Origin: an uncultured Granulosicoccaceae bacterium
Lineage (GTDB): Bacteria; Pseudomonadota; Gammaproteobacteria; Granulosicoccales; Granulosicoccaceae
DNA: 40,300 nt
Direction of reading: 5' to 3'
Assembly: GCA_938035525.1 (NCBI GenBank)
Contig: CALHOI010000027.1
Location: 1-40,300 of the forward strand
Below, piece by piece: positions 31,286-39,875 of the stretch; the stretch's first letter is position 1; every line of letters begins with the position of its first letter. The position numbers and the translations under genes were made by a program. The notes under the pieces are model-generated. The model did not search any database. It was not told the DNA's origin and was given only the letters and a program-made list of their open reading frames with translations.

Positions 31286-32922
31286 CCCTCATTCGCCCAC
31301 TCACGTAATTGAAACTTCTGTACTTTGCCAGTCGACGTTTTGGGTAGCTCTCTAAACACCACCTTGGTTGGGCATTTAAAATGCGCCAGGTGTTCACGGC
31401 AATACTCAATAATGTCTTTTTCGGTTGCACTTGCGCCATTCACCAGTTGCACAAATGCGCACGGTGTTTCGCCCCAATGATCATCGTTTTTGGCAGCAAC
31501 CGCTGCCTCTAAAATATCGGGGTGTGAGTACAGTACGTCTTCAATTTCAATTGAGGATATATTTTCCCCACCTGAAATGATAATGTCTTTGGCGCGATCA
31601 AGAATACGCAAGTAGCCATCCGGGTCCATAACCGCCAAGTCACCGCTGTGAAACCAGCCACCGGCAAAGGCCGCATCATTAGCCTCTGGGTTTTTAAAAT
31701 AGCCGCGCATGACAATATTGCCGCGAAACATGATTTCGCCAATGGTTTCGCCATCGCGCGGTACGGGTTGCATGGTGTCAGGATTGAGCACGTCCAGTTC
31801 GTCCAATACCTGGTACCGCACACCTTGTCGTGCTTTCAATACGGACTGCTCGTCCGCACTCAGCGCATTCCATTCTGGCTTCCACGCACACATAACTGCC
31901 GGGCCATAGGTTTCAGTTAATCCGTAAACATGGGTGACATGAAAGCCTAAAGCTTCAACTCTGGCCAATACACTGGCTGGAGGAGGAGCGGCAGCCGTCA
32001 TGACTTCAATAGGCTTGCTGGGCTTTTTGACTATGGCAGGGTCAGCATTGATCAAAAAATTAAGAATAATAGGCGCGCCACAAAAGTGCGAGACCTTGTT
32101 TTGCTCGATGCTGTTATAGATAACTTCTGCACTGATGCTGCGAGCACAGACACTGGTTCCGGCATTGGCTGCCAACGACCAAGGAAAACACCAGCCGTTG
32201 CAATGGAACATGGGTAGCGTCCATAGATACACTGGGTGCGCACCCATATGCCAACCTGTGATGTTACTCATGGCGTTCATGTAAGCGCCGCGATGATGGT
32301 ACACCACGCCTTTAGGATTACCCGTTGTACCAGATGTGTAGTTTAATGAAATGGAAGCCCATTCATCCTCTGGCATTAACCACCGGTAGTTGCTATCGCC
32401 CTGTGCCAAAAAAGTTTCGTATTCCGTATCGCTTATAGGCTCGCCTGTGGCTTCAGGGTCGTTAATATCAATCAGTGTAGGCGGGTTGCTCAGTTGACTT
32501 AAGGCTTCTTCAACGACCTTGCTGGAATCACGATCAACCAGCAGAATTTTCGTTTGGGCATGCTCAAGAATATAAGCAATGGTTTTTGCTTCTAATCGCG
32601 TATTGATAGCGTTTAAAATAGCGCCACACATCGGTACGGCAAAATGTGCTTCATAGGTTTCGGGTATGTTGGGTGCCACTATCGATATGACATCGCCGGG
32701 CTTAATGCCCATTTGACTAAAGCGTGACGCAAGCTTAACGCAGCGCGTGTAGACCTCGCTGTAGCTGTGTTGTCGCTCGCCATGAATAATGGCGGTGTGG
32801 TCTGGGTACACCTCGGCTGAGCGTTTTAAAAAGCTCAGCGGGGACAATGGCGTATAGTTGGCAGTGTGCGCAGGCAGCGGATAGTCGCCATCGCCAGGTT
32901 GCACCGAGTTATGTTTTTTCAT
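31282..32922 (-). CDS. AMP-dependent acyl-CoA synthetase (DmdB/medium-chain type)
   Basis: A 546-aa ANL-superfamily ligase that activates an organic acid to acyl-AMP and then acyl-CoA. It has the P-loop LNYTSGTTGNPKGVVYHHRG (about residues 194-213), the YGLTETYGPAV motif (about 316-326), the hinge SGDLAVMDPDGYLRILDRAKD, and the catalytic Lys in STGKVQKFQL at the end. PMFHCNGWCFPW and the VYHHRGAY phrase are typical of 3-(methylthio)propionyl-CoA / acyl-CoA ligases of marine bacteria. The substrate is inferred only as a short to medium acid. It is divergent from the CoA-transferase gene with only 29 bp between starts. Confidence 0.9.
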   Translation of the reverse strand: MKKHNSVQPGDGDYPLPAHTANYTPLSPLSFLKRSAEVYPDHTAIIHGERQHSYSEVYTRCVKLASRFSQMGIKPGDVISIVAPNIPETYEAHFAVPMCGAILNAINTRLEAKTIAYILEHAQTKILLVDRDSSKVVEEALSQLSNPPTLIDINDPEATGEPISDTEYETFLAQGDSNYRWLMPEDEWASISLNYTSGTTGNPKGVVYHHRGAYMNAMSNITGWHMGAHPVYLWTLPMFHCNGWCFPWSLAANAGTSVCARSISAEVIYNSIEQNKVSHFCGAPIILNFLINADPAIVKKPSKPIEVMTAAAPPPASVLARVEALGFHVTHVYGLTETYGPAVMCAWKPEWNALSADEQSVLKARQGVRYQVLDELDVLNPDTMQPVPRDGETIGEIMFRGNIVMRGYFKNPEANDAAFAGGWFHSGDLAVMDPDGYLRILDRAKDIIISGGENISSIEIEDVLYSHPDILEAAVAAKNDDHWGETPCAFVQLVNGASATEKDIIEYCREHLAHFKCPTKVVFRELPKTSTGKVQKFQLREWANEG

Positions 32923-32951
32923 TCGTCAATACTAAACAGTTGAGTCGCACT

Positions 32952-34160
32952 ATGCCAACCAAAAAACCACTTGAAGGGATACGTGTTCTGGAGATGGGAC
33001 AGCTGATTGCGGGCCCATTTGCTGGTCAGATGCTGGCTTATTTTGGCGCAGAGGTAGTGAAAATTGAGCCACCGGATAAGGGTGACCCGTTGCGCTCATG
33101 GCGTCTGCTTGATGAGTCGGGTACGTCCTATTGGTGGTCTAGCATGGCGCGCAATAAAAAGTCAGTGACACTGGATTTGTCTTGTGAACAAGGTCAAACG
33201 ATTGCTCGCGAGCTAATTGATCAGGCTGATGTGCTGGTGGAAAATTTTCGACCCGGAAAAATGGAAAGTTGGGGATTGGGGCCTGACGTCTTTTTGTCAA
33301 GCAATCCAAAATTAATTTACACGCGCGTATCGGGTTATGGCCAAACTGGCCCTTATGCGTCTATGCCTGGTTATGCTTCTGTTTGCGAGGGTGTGGGCGG
33401 TATGCGTTACGTTAATGGATTTCCAGGCGAGGCCCCGGTGCGCGCCAATTTGAGTTTGGGTGATACTTTTGCCGGCTTGCACGCCATGATCGGTGTACTG
33501 CTAGCGCTGGTTAATCGCAACAGCGACAATGGAAAAGGTCAAACAGTCGATGTATCTATTGTTGAGTCAGTGTTTAATATGCTCGAAGGGGTTGTCCCTG
33601 AATTCCATGGCACAGGTGAAATAAGACAACCTTCAGGCACAACAGTCACTGGGATAGTACCAACCAACACCTATCCCTGCGCCGACGGCAAACATATTGT
33701 TATCGGTGGAAATGGTGACTCTATATTCAAACGTTTAATGCGTGTCATTGGTCGCGATGACATGGCTGATGACCCGCGGCTTGCTAATAACGCCGGCAGG
33801 GTAGAACACGAAGCGGCTATCGACGACGTGTTGGCAGCTTGGTGTTCGTCGAAAAACGCAAGTGATACTTTAGAGATCCTTGCCGAGGCCAACGTCCCTG
33901 CAGGTCCAATTAATTCGATTGCTGAAATTGTTGATGACCCACATTTTCAGGAGCGTGGCAGCTTCGAGTCTGTGGATGTTGGTGGTGAAGCGCGGGTGGT
34001 GCCGGCTGTGCACCCTAAATTGGAGCGCACACCGGGTTCTACTGATTGGGCCGGTCCAGACTTGGGTGAACACACGCAATCTGTGTTGCGCGACTGGTTG
34101 GCAGCCGACGAACGAGCCATTGATTCCTGGGTAAAACAGGGCGTCATTTCAGTGAGGTAA
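32952..34160 (+). CDS. CaiB/BaiF-family (class III) CoA-transferase
   Basis: A 402-aa enzyme of the formyl-CoA-transferase fold that moves CoA between organic acids. The N-terminal LEGIRVLEMGQLIAGPFAGQM (residues 7-27) is the family opening. Asp171 in LSLGDTFAGLHAM is the catalytic Asp forming the acyl anhydride. The C-terminal LAEANVPAGPINSIAEIVDDPH is also standard. The ATG at 32952 gives the usual length; an in-frame ATG at 32847 would overlap the divergent ligase coding region and add 35 unrelated residues. It is paired head-to-head with the acyl-CoA synthetase, suggesting one acid-activation pathway. Confidence 0.92.
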   Translation: MPTKKPLEGIRVLEMGQLIAGPFAGQMLAYFGAEVVKIEPPDKGDPLRSWRLLDESGTSYWWSSMARNKKSVTLDLSCEQGQTIARELIDQADVLVENFRPGKMESWGLGPDVFLSSNPKLIYTRVSGYGQTGPYASMPGYASVCEGVGGMRYVNGFPGEAPVRANLSLGDTFAGLHAMIGVLLALVNRNSDNGKGQTVDVSIVESVFNMLEGVVPEFHGTGEIRQPSGTTVTGIVPTNTYPCADGKHIVIGGNGDSIFKRLMRVIGRDDMADDPRLANNAGRVEHEAAIDDVLAAWCSSKNASDTLEILAEANVPAGPINSIAEIVDDPHFQERGSFESVDVGGEARVVPAVHPKLERTPGSTDWAGPDLGEHTQSVLRDWLAADERAIDSWVKQGVISVR

Positions 34161-34436
34161 ATCTGCTTTTTGTGCTCAAGTTTGTTGTGAAAATACAGTT
34201 TAAGTTACTGATAAATAAAACTATATCGTGATTTTCTTCAATTTGTACGGCAGCTTGTATACGCGCCTGGAAATTCTCGTACCCACAATATTGATGGTTT
34301 TGCGTCAAGAGATCCCCTGATTCGTCGATAAATTCCCTAGAACACCAATGAGATAAGTGCGATGAGAATTGCGCCTGATGTGCTCTGGAAATAACAAACG
34401 GCGCTAGCGCGCTTGCCGAAAAAAGGGGGGAACGTC

Positions 34437-34760
34437 TTGAACTGGAATTCGATTGCACGATCTGCCTGCGCTTTTATCGTTTACATGGCAGTGATGATTG
34501 CTTATCTTGCCGGTTTGACCCCGATCAGTTTTGCACTTTGCCTGGCCGCCGTGCTGAGCCTTGGCTTGTTGGTTCATTCAAAAGACGTTGTCAACACGAC
34601 CAAAACCGATTTTGGTCGGACAAGCGAATCAGTGATGCCCTCGTTAAGTGAGTCAATGGCCGAACTGCATTCTTTGCAGAACGAAATAAACGAACTGCAA
34701 GCCCAATTTGCTGTGAACACCACTGCACAGCGCCATCCGCGAGATGGATTCGCGGGATAA
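34437..34760 (+). CDS. Small membrane protein heading the HPt/c-di-GMP operon
   Basis: A 107-aa protein with a TTG start at 34437, supported by a GGGGGG Shine-Dalgarno 6 nt upstream. A TTG at 34413 is in frame but has no such site. Two hydrophobic segments occupy about residues 8-47 (ARSACAFIVYMAVMIAYLAG and FALCLAAVLSLGLLVH). The remaining 60 residues are soluble, with a coiled-coil-like stretch ESMAELHSLQNEINELQAQF (about 70-89). I do not recognise the family. It precedes the HPt gene by 17 bp and is probably cotranscribed, so it could be a membrane anchor or sensor input for the phosphorelay (inference only). Confidence 0.6.
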   Translation: MNWNSIARSACAFIVYMAVMIAYLAGLTPISFALCLAAVLSLGLLVHSKDVVNTTKTDFGRTSESVMPSLSESMAELHSLQNEINELQAQFAVNTTAQRHPRDGFAG

Positions 34761-34777
34761 TACAAGGAAGTAATACC

Positions 34778-35134
34778 GTGAGTGAAATCGACCACAAAGC
34801 ACTTGATAACGTTCGCGCACTACAACGTCCAGGCACACCTGATCTGCTTGGGCGCATTGTTGATCTGTTCGTTATTCAAACTCCCAAAGATGTAGCCGCT
34901 ATTTCAGCTTCTGTGGAATCTGAAGACTTTGAATCGGTTCGTATTGCAGCACATTCGATTAAATCAAGCGCAGCTTATGTTGGCGCGCAGCAATTTTCGG
35001 AGCGCCTTGCCAAGCTTGAAATCGCTGCACGCGAAAACGATTTGGCGCAATGTCAGCAGCTTGTCGATGCGATTGATCAACATGCTGAAGCCGTCATTGA
35101 TGAACTACTAACGGTGCAGGATAAAGTCGCATGA
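34778..35134 (+). CDS. HPt-domain phosphotransfer protein
   Basis: A 118-aa single-domain histidine-phosphotransfer protein, all helical. The phospho-accepting His59 lies in IAAHSIKSSAAYVGA, with the accessory Lys62 and the G-A that follow as in ArcB/TorS-type HPts. It can relay phosphoryl groups between a histidine kinase and the REC domain of the next protein, with which it overlaps by 4 bp (ATGA). AAGGAAG lies 7 nt before the GTG start. No hybrid kinase is in the window, so the source of phosphate lies elsewhere. Confidence 0.9.
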   Translation: MSEIDHKALDNVRALQRPGTPDLLGRIVDLFVIQTPKDVAAISASVESEDFESVRIAAHSIKSSAAYVGAQQFSERLAKLEIAARENDLAQCQQLVDAIDQHAEAVIDELLTVQDKVA

Positions 35135-37338
35135 AGGACTTTAATTCAGCAAAAAAAGAATTGATATCCTCTGAGATCACTAAGAGCGAGAAGCCCTTGG
35201 TGTTGCACGTCGATGATGATGCCGCAAGCTTGCTAATGGCGGAAGGCCCGCTAATGGATGCAGGCTTTGAAGTACTGCATGCATCAGATGGCTTGCTGGC
35301 ACTGGAACAATTTGAAAAGCGTGCGCCAGATCTTATTATCATGGATGCGGTGATGCCTAAGATGGATGGCTTTGAAGCCATCAAAAAAATACGCAGCTCT
35401 TCGAGAGGTTTACATACACCTATTCTTATGATCACCGGCCTTGACGACTTGGAATCAATTACCCGGGCTTATGACGAAGGTGCAACCGACTTTCTGACCA
35501 AGCCAGTCAACTTTTTTATACTGCCTTATCGCGTGCAATACATGCTGCGATCAAAGCACACTGCTGATGAATTACGAGCCAGCCAGGCCAGACTTGATAA
35601 TGCTCAACGTATTGCCAGGCTGGGCCACTGGGAATGGGAGATTGCCAGTAACAAGGTAGTTTGGTCTCGAGAAGTGGCGACTATATTCGGTTTTGATGAG
35701 CGAACCTTAAGTGGCAGTATGAGCGAGTTAATCAATAAAGTTGACTGTGCCACGCGATCAGATGTGCAAATGCAAACTGACCAGGCTGTGGAAACGGCGA
35801 AAGCGTTTAGTTTGGAATTTATAGTTTCGGGTAATAGAGAGAAAGATGGCTTGTCGGTTCGCATGGAAGCAGAACCCAAAGTAGATAAGAACGGTCGGTG
35901 CACTCATATGGTAGGCACAGTGCAAGACGTGACTAAAAGTGCAACGGCGCGAAAAGAAATTCATGACTTAGCTTATTATGACTTGGTCACAGGATTACCC
36001 AACCGAGCGCAATTACGCGAATCTTTAACCCAAGCGCTGTTTAAGTCTGAACGCATGGACAACCAGTTTGCGTTATTGTTTCTTGATCTTGACCATTTTA
36101 AACAAGTCAATGACACCCTGGGGCACGATGCCGGTGATGACTTGCTGCAACAGGTGTCCGAACGCCTTGCTGGCGCACTGCGCGAATCCGATGTACTAGG
36201 GCGACCGGTCGCAACTGAGATTTCTCCAGATGATGTTGCCGCACAAGATACCGTGGCGCGTATAGGTGGGGACGAATTCGTGGTGTTGCTTGGCGATATT
36301 TATCGACCAGAAGATGCAGCTCGCGTGGCTGAGCGTATTGCCAAATCAATAAGCGAGCCTTACACCATATCTGATGTTGATGTAGCGGTAACCACGTCTA
36401 TAGGCATAAGTGTGTATCCCGGCGATGGCCGTGATGCCGAAACATTGATGAAGCATGCTGATGTGGCAATGTATCATGCCAAAGAGAATGGCCGGAATGG
36501 GTTTCAATTCTATTCAAAAGAAATTCATGAGCAGGCGTTGTCGCGCTTCTCGATGGAAAAAGAGCTCAAAATAGCCATTGAAGAAGAGCAGCTGTTCTTG
36601 CAGTATCAACCAAAGCTGGATATGAAAACTGGCCAAACGGTAGGTGTCGAGGCACTGGTGCGCTGGAATCATCCGGAAAAAGGCTCGATCAGCCCGGTTG
36701 ATTTTATTTCTCTGGCGGAGGCAACCGGATTAATCATACCGCTGGGGCGTTGGGTGTTAAAAGAATCCACGCGTCAGATTCAAGACTGGATTGATAAAGG
36801 ACTGGGTACGTTCTCCGTTGCTATAAATTGCTCTCCTGTTCAATTTTCACGGGGCAATATGGTGGCTGATGTGGAAGAGGCGATACGCTTAAGCGGTATT
36901 GATCCAAACTTGTTGGAAATTGAACTTACTGAGAATCTGTTTTTGAACAACATCGAAAATGGCGTGGCATTGTTGAAAAGCCTGAAAGCCTTGGGCGTAC
37001 AAATTGCCATTGATGATTTTGGCACTGGTGTTTCATCGCTTAGTTACCTAAAGCGCTTGCCCGTTGACAGGTTGAAGATTGATCAGTCTTTTGTAGAGAA
37101 CATGCACTCTGATGTTGGGGATGCGGCCATCGTATCAGCCATTGTCACCCTTGGTCATAATCTTGGCTTGAACATAGTGGCAGAAGGCGTGGAGTCTGCT
37201 CAGCAGTTTGAAATTTTGCGCCGATACAAATGTAATGAGGTGCAGGGGTATTACTTTAGCTATCCGCTGAGTTGTGCCGAGTTTGAGCGTTGGGTGCTCG
37301 AGTATGAAAGTTCCCAGTTTAAAACCGGAACGCGATAA
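35131..37338 (+). CDS. REC-PAS-GGDEF-EAL bifunctional c-di-GMP signalling protein
   Basis: A 735-aa protein. REC (about residues 23-140) has VDDD and the phosphoacceptor Asp72 in MDAVMPKMDG. A PAS/PAC domain (about 150-275) has HWEWEIASNKVVW and VGTVQDVT. GGDEF begins DLAYYDLVTGLPNRAQL, and its signature IGGDEFVVLLGD is at about residues 378-389. EAL has the signature at residues 507-509 (GVEALVRWNHP), then IELTEN and IDDFGTGVSSLSYLKRLPVD with the catalytic DD, so both domains look intact. It could make and break c-di-GMP under control of the upstream HPt. About 19 residues are inserted just before GGDEF. Confidence 0.95.
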   Translation: MKDFNSAKKELISSEITKSEKPLVLHVDDDAASLLMAEGPLMDAGFEVLHASDGLLALEQFEKRAPDLIIMDAVMPKMDGFEAIKKIRSSSRGLHTPILMITGLDDLESITRAYDEGATDFLTKPVNFFILPYRVQYMLRSKHTADELRASQARLDNAQRIARLGHWEWEIASNKVVWSREVATIFGFDERTLSGSMSELINKVDCATRSDVQMQTDQAVETAKAFSLEFIVSGNREKDGLSVRMEAEPKVDKNGRCTHMVGTVQDVTKSATARKEIHDLAYYDLVTGLPNRAQLRESLTQALFKSERMDNQFALLFLDLDHFKQVNDTLGHDAGDDLLQQVSERLAGALRESDVLGRPVATEISPDDVAAQDTVARIGGDEFVVLLGDIYRPEDAARVAERIAKSISEPYTISDVDVAVTTSIGISVYPGDGRDAETLMKHADVAMYHAKENGRNGFQFYSKEIHEQALSRFSMEKELKIAIEEEQLFLQYQPKLDMKTGQTVGVEALVRWNHPEKGSISPVDFISLAEATGLIIPLGRWVLKESTRQIQDWIDKGLGTFSVAINCSPVQFSRGNMVADVEEAIRLSGIDPNLLEIELTENLFLNNIENGVALLKSLKALGVQIAIDDFGTGVSSLSYLKRLPVDRLKIDQSFVENMHSDVGDAAIVSAIVTLGHNLGLNIVAEGVESAQQFEILRRYKCNEVQGYYFSYPLSCAEFERWVLEYESSQFKTGTR

Positions 37339-37342
37339 TTGC

Positions 37343-37362
37343 GCAGCGGTTAATGCCGTTGC
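37343..37362 (+). terminator. Weak hairpin after the c-di-GMP gene
   Basis: GCAGCGG (37343-37349) pairs with CCGTTGC (37356-37362) including one G-T wobble, followed by CTTATTTG. It lies just past the stop at 37338 and is a possible terminator. Confidence 0.3.
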
Positions 37363-37468
37363 CTTATTTGTAGTAGCTCAACTCTAGTCTTGATTTGTGT
37401 CTCGTTACATCCCCTTTCTTCGATAGTAGCAACAATATTTAGGCCTGCTATTCACTATACCTTTGTAC

Positions 37469-38761
37469 TCATTCCCCAGGGAATAGCATGTGAACTGATG
37501 CACCACCAAGTAATGTTGAATTCCCAATGCTGAACTCCGCATTTAACCACTGCGATATGCGATCAACAATGGCAAGCCCCATTCCATGCCCGTTAGTGCC
37601 GGTATTGTTTTGGCTTCTCCAGAACGGTTTAGTTACGTGAGGTAAGTCGCGTTCGGAAATGCCGGTTCCGTCATCCTCGACGTTGATTGATACTGATGCT
37701 TGTAAGGTATCTTTGTTCTTTAAATCGATGGTAATTTTGACAGTGCTCTTGGCATGCTGTACTGCGTTAGCAAGTATGTTGGTTAAGCACATTGCAAAGT
37801 ACTGAGGATCTGTATTAATAATAACGCTGTCATTTGGAAAAGAAGTTTTTACCTTAATAGAAGTAGAAATTTCGTTCTCTATCAGCTTTGGAATAAACTC
37901 CCGCAAGTCTATCGGTTCTTTTTTTAACTGCAGATTAAATTCATCAAGGCTTGAATAGTGTAAAAGTGTATTGACTAAAGACTCCATTTCGTCAAGGTCA
38001 TAATTTATTCGTTTAATATATTTGTCTAATTCAGATTCATCTTTTTTTTCTTCAAGTACATCAATGCCCATGCGTAAGCGTGTAATGGGTGTTTTCAAAT
38101 TGTGCGAAACGGCTCTGCTGAGCAATCGATTATCGTCAACCAAATTTTGAATCTGATTTGCCATCCGGTTAAAGTCGTTTTCAATGCTGGAAATATAAGA
38201 AAACTGACTCGTCTTAACTCTTGATGATAAATCGCCAGTTCCCAATTGATTGGCGGTTTTTTGTAATTTCATCAACCTTCGTATAAGCGGATATAGCCAC
38301 GCCAAAAGTACAAGAATAACAAGTAGATAAAATAGCAGCGTCAATGCTGTGTTTAGCAGTACTGGTTGTGACACCTTGTTGATAGGCAACACAATACTCA
38401 TAACCTGATTGGATGTTTGCAAGTAGTAATGCAGCGACATTTCTCCAGTTGACTCAAGCAGTAGGGGCTCGCCGTTTTTAGATTGTTGGGCCAGGTTGTC
38501 TGGAACTAAAAATAGGGCTCTGTCTTGAAAGCTAATATCGATGCCGTTTTTGTTTTTCCAGTGGGAGACAAATTCCTCACGGTGCGCAAAATCGTCCAGA
38601 GTTTTGCCTATAGCCTGACCCAATTGCTTGTAGGCCATCAGGTTTTGATTGTTCTCTGGTTGGTTTCTGTTAATTCGCGAGTGAAACTCACTGATAGCCC
38701 ATCCAGCGCCAATGGTTGTGGCAATGACAGCGAAAATAAGCGTTAATATAAGCGGTTTCAC
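37469..38761 (-). CDS. Sensor histidine kinase (RstB/BaeS-like)
   Basis: A 430-aa inner-membrane kinase. The first span is residues about 4-25, a periplasmic sensor about 26-135, and the second span about 136-160 (LLNTALTLLFYLLVILVLLA). HAMP follows to about 212. The H-box is SRAVSHNLKTPITRLRM with His220; the residue after His is Asn rather than the usual Glu/Asp. ATPase motifs are present: N-box LTNILANAVQHAK, G1 VEDDGTGISE, F-box HVTKPFW, G2 GHGMGLAIVDRI. The GTG start overlaps the regulator stop by 4 bp. It phosphorylates the regulator encoded just upstream, probably in response to envelope signals. Confidence 0.93.
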   Translation of the reverse strand: MKPLILTLIFAVIATTIGAGWAISEFHSRINRNQPENNQNLMAYKQLGQAIGKTLDDFAHREEFVSHWKNKNGIDISFQDRALFLVPDNLAQQSKNGEPLLLESTGEMSLHYYLQTSNQVMSIVLPINKVSQPVLLNTALTLLFYLLVILVLLAWLYPLIRRLMKLQKTANQLGTGDLSSRVKTSQFSYISSIENDFNRMANQIQNLVDDNRLLSRAVSHNLKTPITRLRMGIDVLEEKKDESELDKYIKRINYDLDEMESLVNTLLHYSSLDEFNLQLKKEPIDLREFIPKLIENEISTSIKVKTSFPNDSVIINTDPQYFAMCLTNILANAVQHAKSTVKITIDLKNKDTLQASVSINVEDDGTGISERDLPHVTKPFWRSQNNTGTNGHGMGLAIVDRISQWLNAEFSIGNSTLLGGASVHMLFPGE

Positions 38762-39456
38762 TGGTTGCCTTTATGTGGCCCATCAACAAACAGGTAGCCT
38801 TTGCCCCAAATCGTTTTTATATGAAACGGGCAGTCTGGCTCATTGTTTATTTTTTTGCGCAAGCGCGAAACCCGATTGTCGACAGTCCGGTCTAATCCGT
38901 CATACCCGAAACCACGAAGCTGCTGAATCAATGAGTCGCGACTGACCACGCTACCAATCCTGGAAGCCAGCAGCCATAGCAAATCAAACTCATTAGATGA
39001 TGTGGGTAATTCTTTGTTGTTTATGGTGATTGTTTGAGATCGGGCGTCAAGCCGAGCCGTACCGAATTCCAGCACCTGAAGGGGCTCAGCATTGACATTG
39101 TCTTTTTTTAGCAATATTTGAATGCGCGCCAGTAATGCGCGCAATCGCAGTGGTTTGGTTATGTAATCGTCAGCGCCCAGTTCCAAGCCTTTTACCTCAT
39201 CTGCTTCCTGGTTACACGCAGTAATCATCAGTATTGGTGCATCGTAAAAAGCACGAACCTCTTTGCACACTTCAAATCCGTTTTTTCCGGGCAGTAAAAT
39301 ATCGAGCAATACCAAGTCGGGTTTATCTTCAGCTATTAGTTGCACAGCCATGTCACCGCGATCGGCTACGCTGACCTCGAATCCATGCGTTGTCAGGTAG
39401 TCACAAATCCATTCAGATATTGATTTGTCGTCTTCTACAACCAATATGTGCGGCAC
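38758..39456 (-). CDS. OmpR/PhoB-family response regulator (RstA-like)
   Basis: A 232-aa regulator. The GTG at 39456 gives the usual opening MPHILVVEDD. It lies 2 nt after the stop of the DUF3019 gene, with GGAG about 12 nt upstream inside that gene, so it is translationally coupled. A TTG at 39474 is in frame but gives an unlikely extension. The REC domain has Asp9/Asp10, phosphoacceptor Asp52 (LVLLDILLPGKNG) and Lys in DDYITKPLRLRALLARI. The C-terminal winged HTH has SSNEFDLLWLLAS, RDSLIQQLRGFGYDGLDRTVD and RVSRLRKKI. It probably controls this operon and other envelope genes. Confidence 0.94.
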   Translation of the reverse strand: MPHILVVEDDKSISEWICDYLTTHGFEVSVADRGDMAVQLIAEDKPDLVLLDILLPGKNGFEVCKEVRAFYDAPILMITACNQEADEVKGLELGADDYITKPLRLRALLARIQILLKKDNVNAEPLQVLEFGTARLDARSQTITINNKELPTSSNEFDLLWLLASRIGSVVSRDSLIQQLRGFGYDGLDRTVDNRVSRLRKKINNEPDCPFHIKTIWGKGYLFVDGPHKGNQ

Positions 39457-39458
39457 GA

Positions 39459-39875
39459 CTAAAACAATCTCCAACGACTGGTTGAAGAGGTATTTGACTT
39501 ATATACCCAAGATATTTTGACCAGCGCCTGAGCCATTAACTGATTATCTGATTTATTACGAATTTCATAACGCACGTTTTTATTTGATTCAAAAGCGACT
39601 CTGTATGAGGTGACTGAGTTACCGTTCCAGCAAAGTATTGGTGCAGTTTGACGATCATCAAAGACACAATATTCCCCATCTATGGGTGTTGTCCAGCTTA
39701 GAGATACATTTGCATAGCATGTTTGACCCTGTTGCAGGGCAATGCATCGGCCAGGCTCAACTGTCAAAGTAGCTGTGTCGGTGTCTGCAATACTACACTG
39801 AGGTGCAAACCAGTACATCGCTGCCAGGATGGCAGGCTGTATTTTCATTGTCGTAAAGCGATGTTTAAAATACAT
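39459..39875 (-). CDS. DUF3019 exported protein
   Basis: About 138 aa. A signal peptide is visible (KIQPAILAAMYWFAPQCSIAD), followed by a small beta-sandwich-like domain with four Cys: VEPGRCIALQQGQTCYANVSL, then DGEYCVFDD and APILCWNGN. This pattern (R-C...Q-x-C-x-x-x-V-x-L-x-W ... YC ... L-C-W) is DUF3019, a family typically found beside RstAB-like systems and MipA/OmpV proteins in marine gammaproteobacteria. The start at 39875 overlaps the mipA-like stop by 11 nt; a second ATG at 39848 is equally possible. Periplasmic location is inferred; the function is unknown. Confidence 0.8.
   Translation of the reverse strand: MYFKHRFTTMKIQPAILAAMYWFAPQCSIADTDTATLTVEPGRCIALQQGQTCYANVSLSWTTPIDGEYCVFDDRQTAPILCWNGNSVTSYRVAFESNKNVRYEIRNKSDNQLMAQALVKISWVYKSNTSSTSRWRLF

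Noticed and set aside
34144..34458. 104-codon frame on the - strand between the CoA-transferase and the HPt operon
   Set aside because: No domain, no ribosome-binding site, and it overlaps ends of both neighbours; the region is best read as intergenic.
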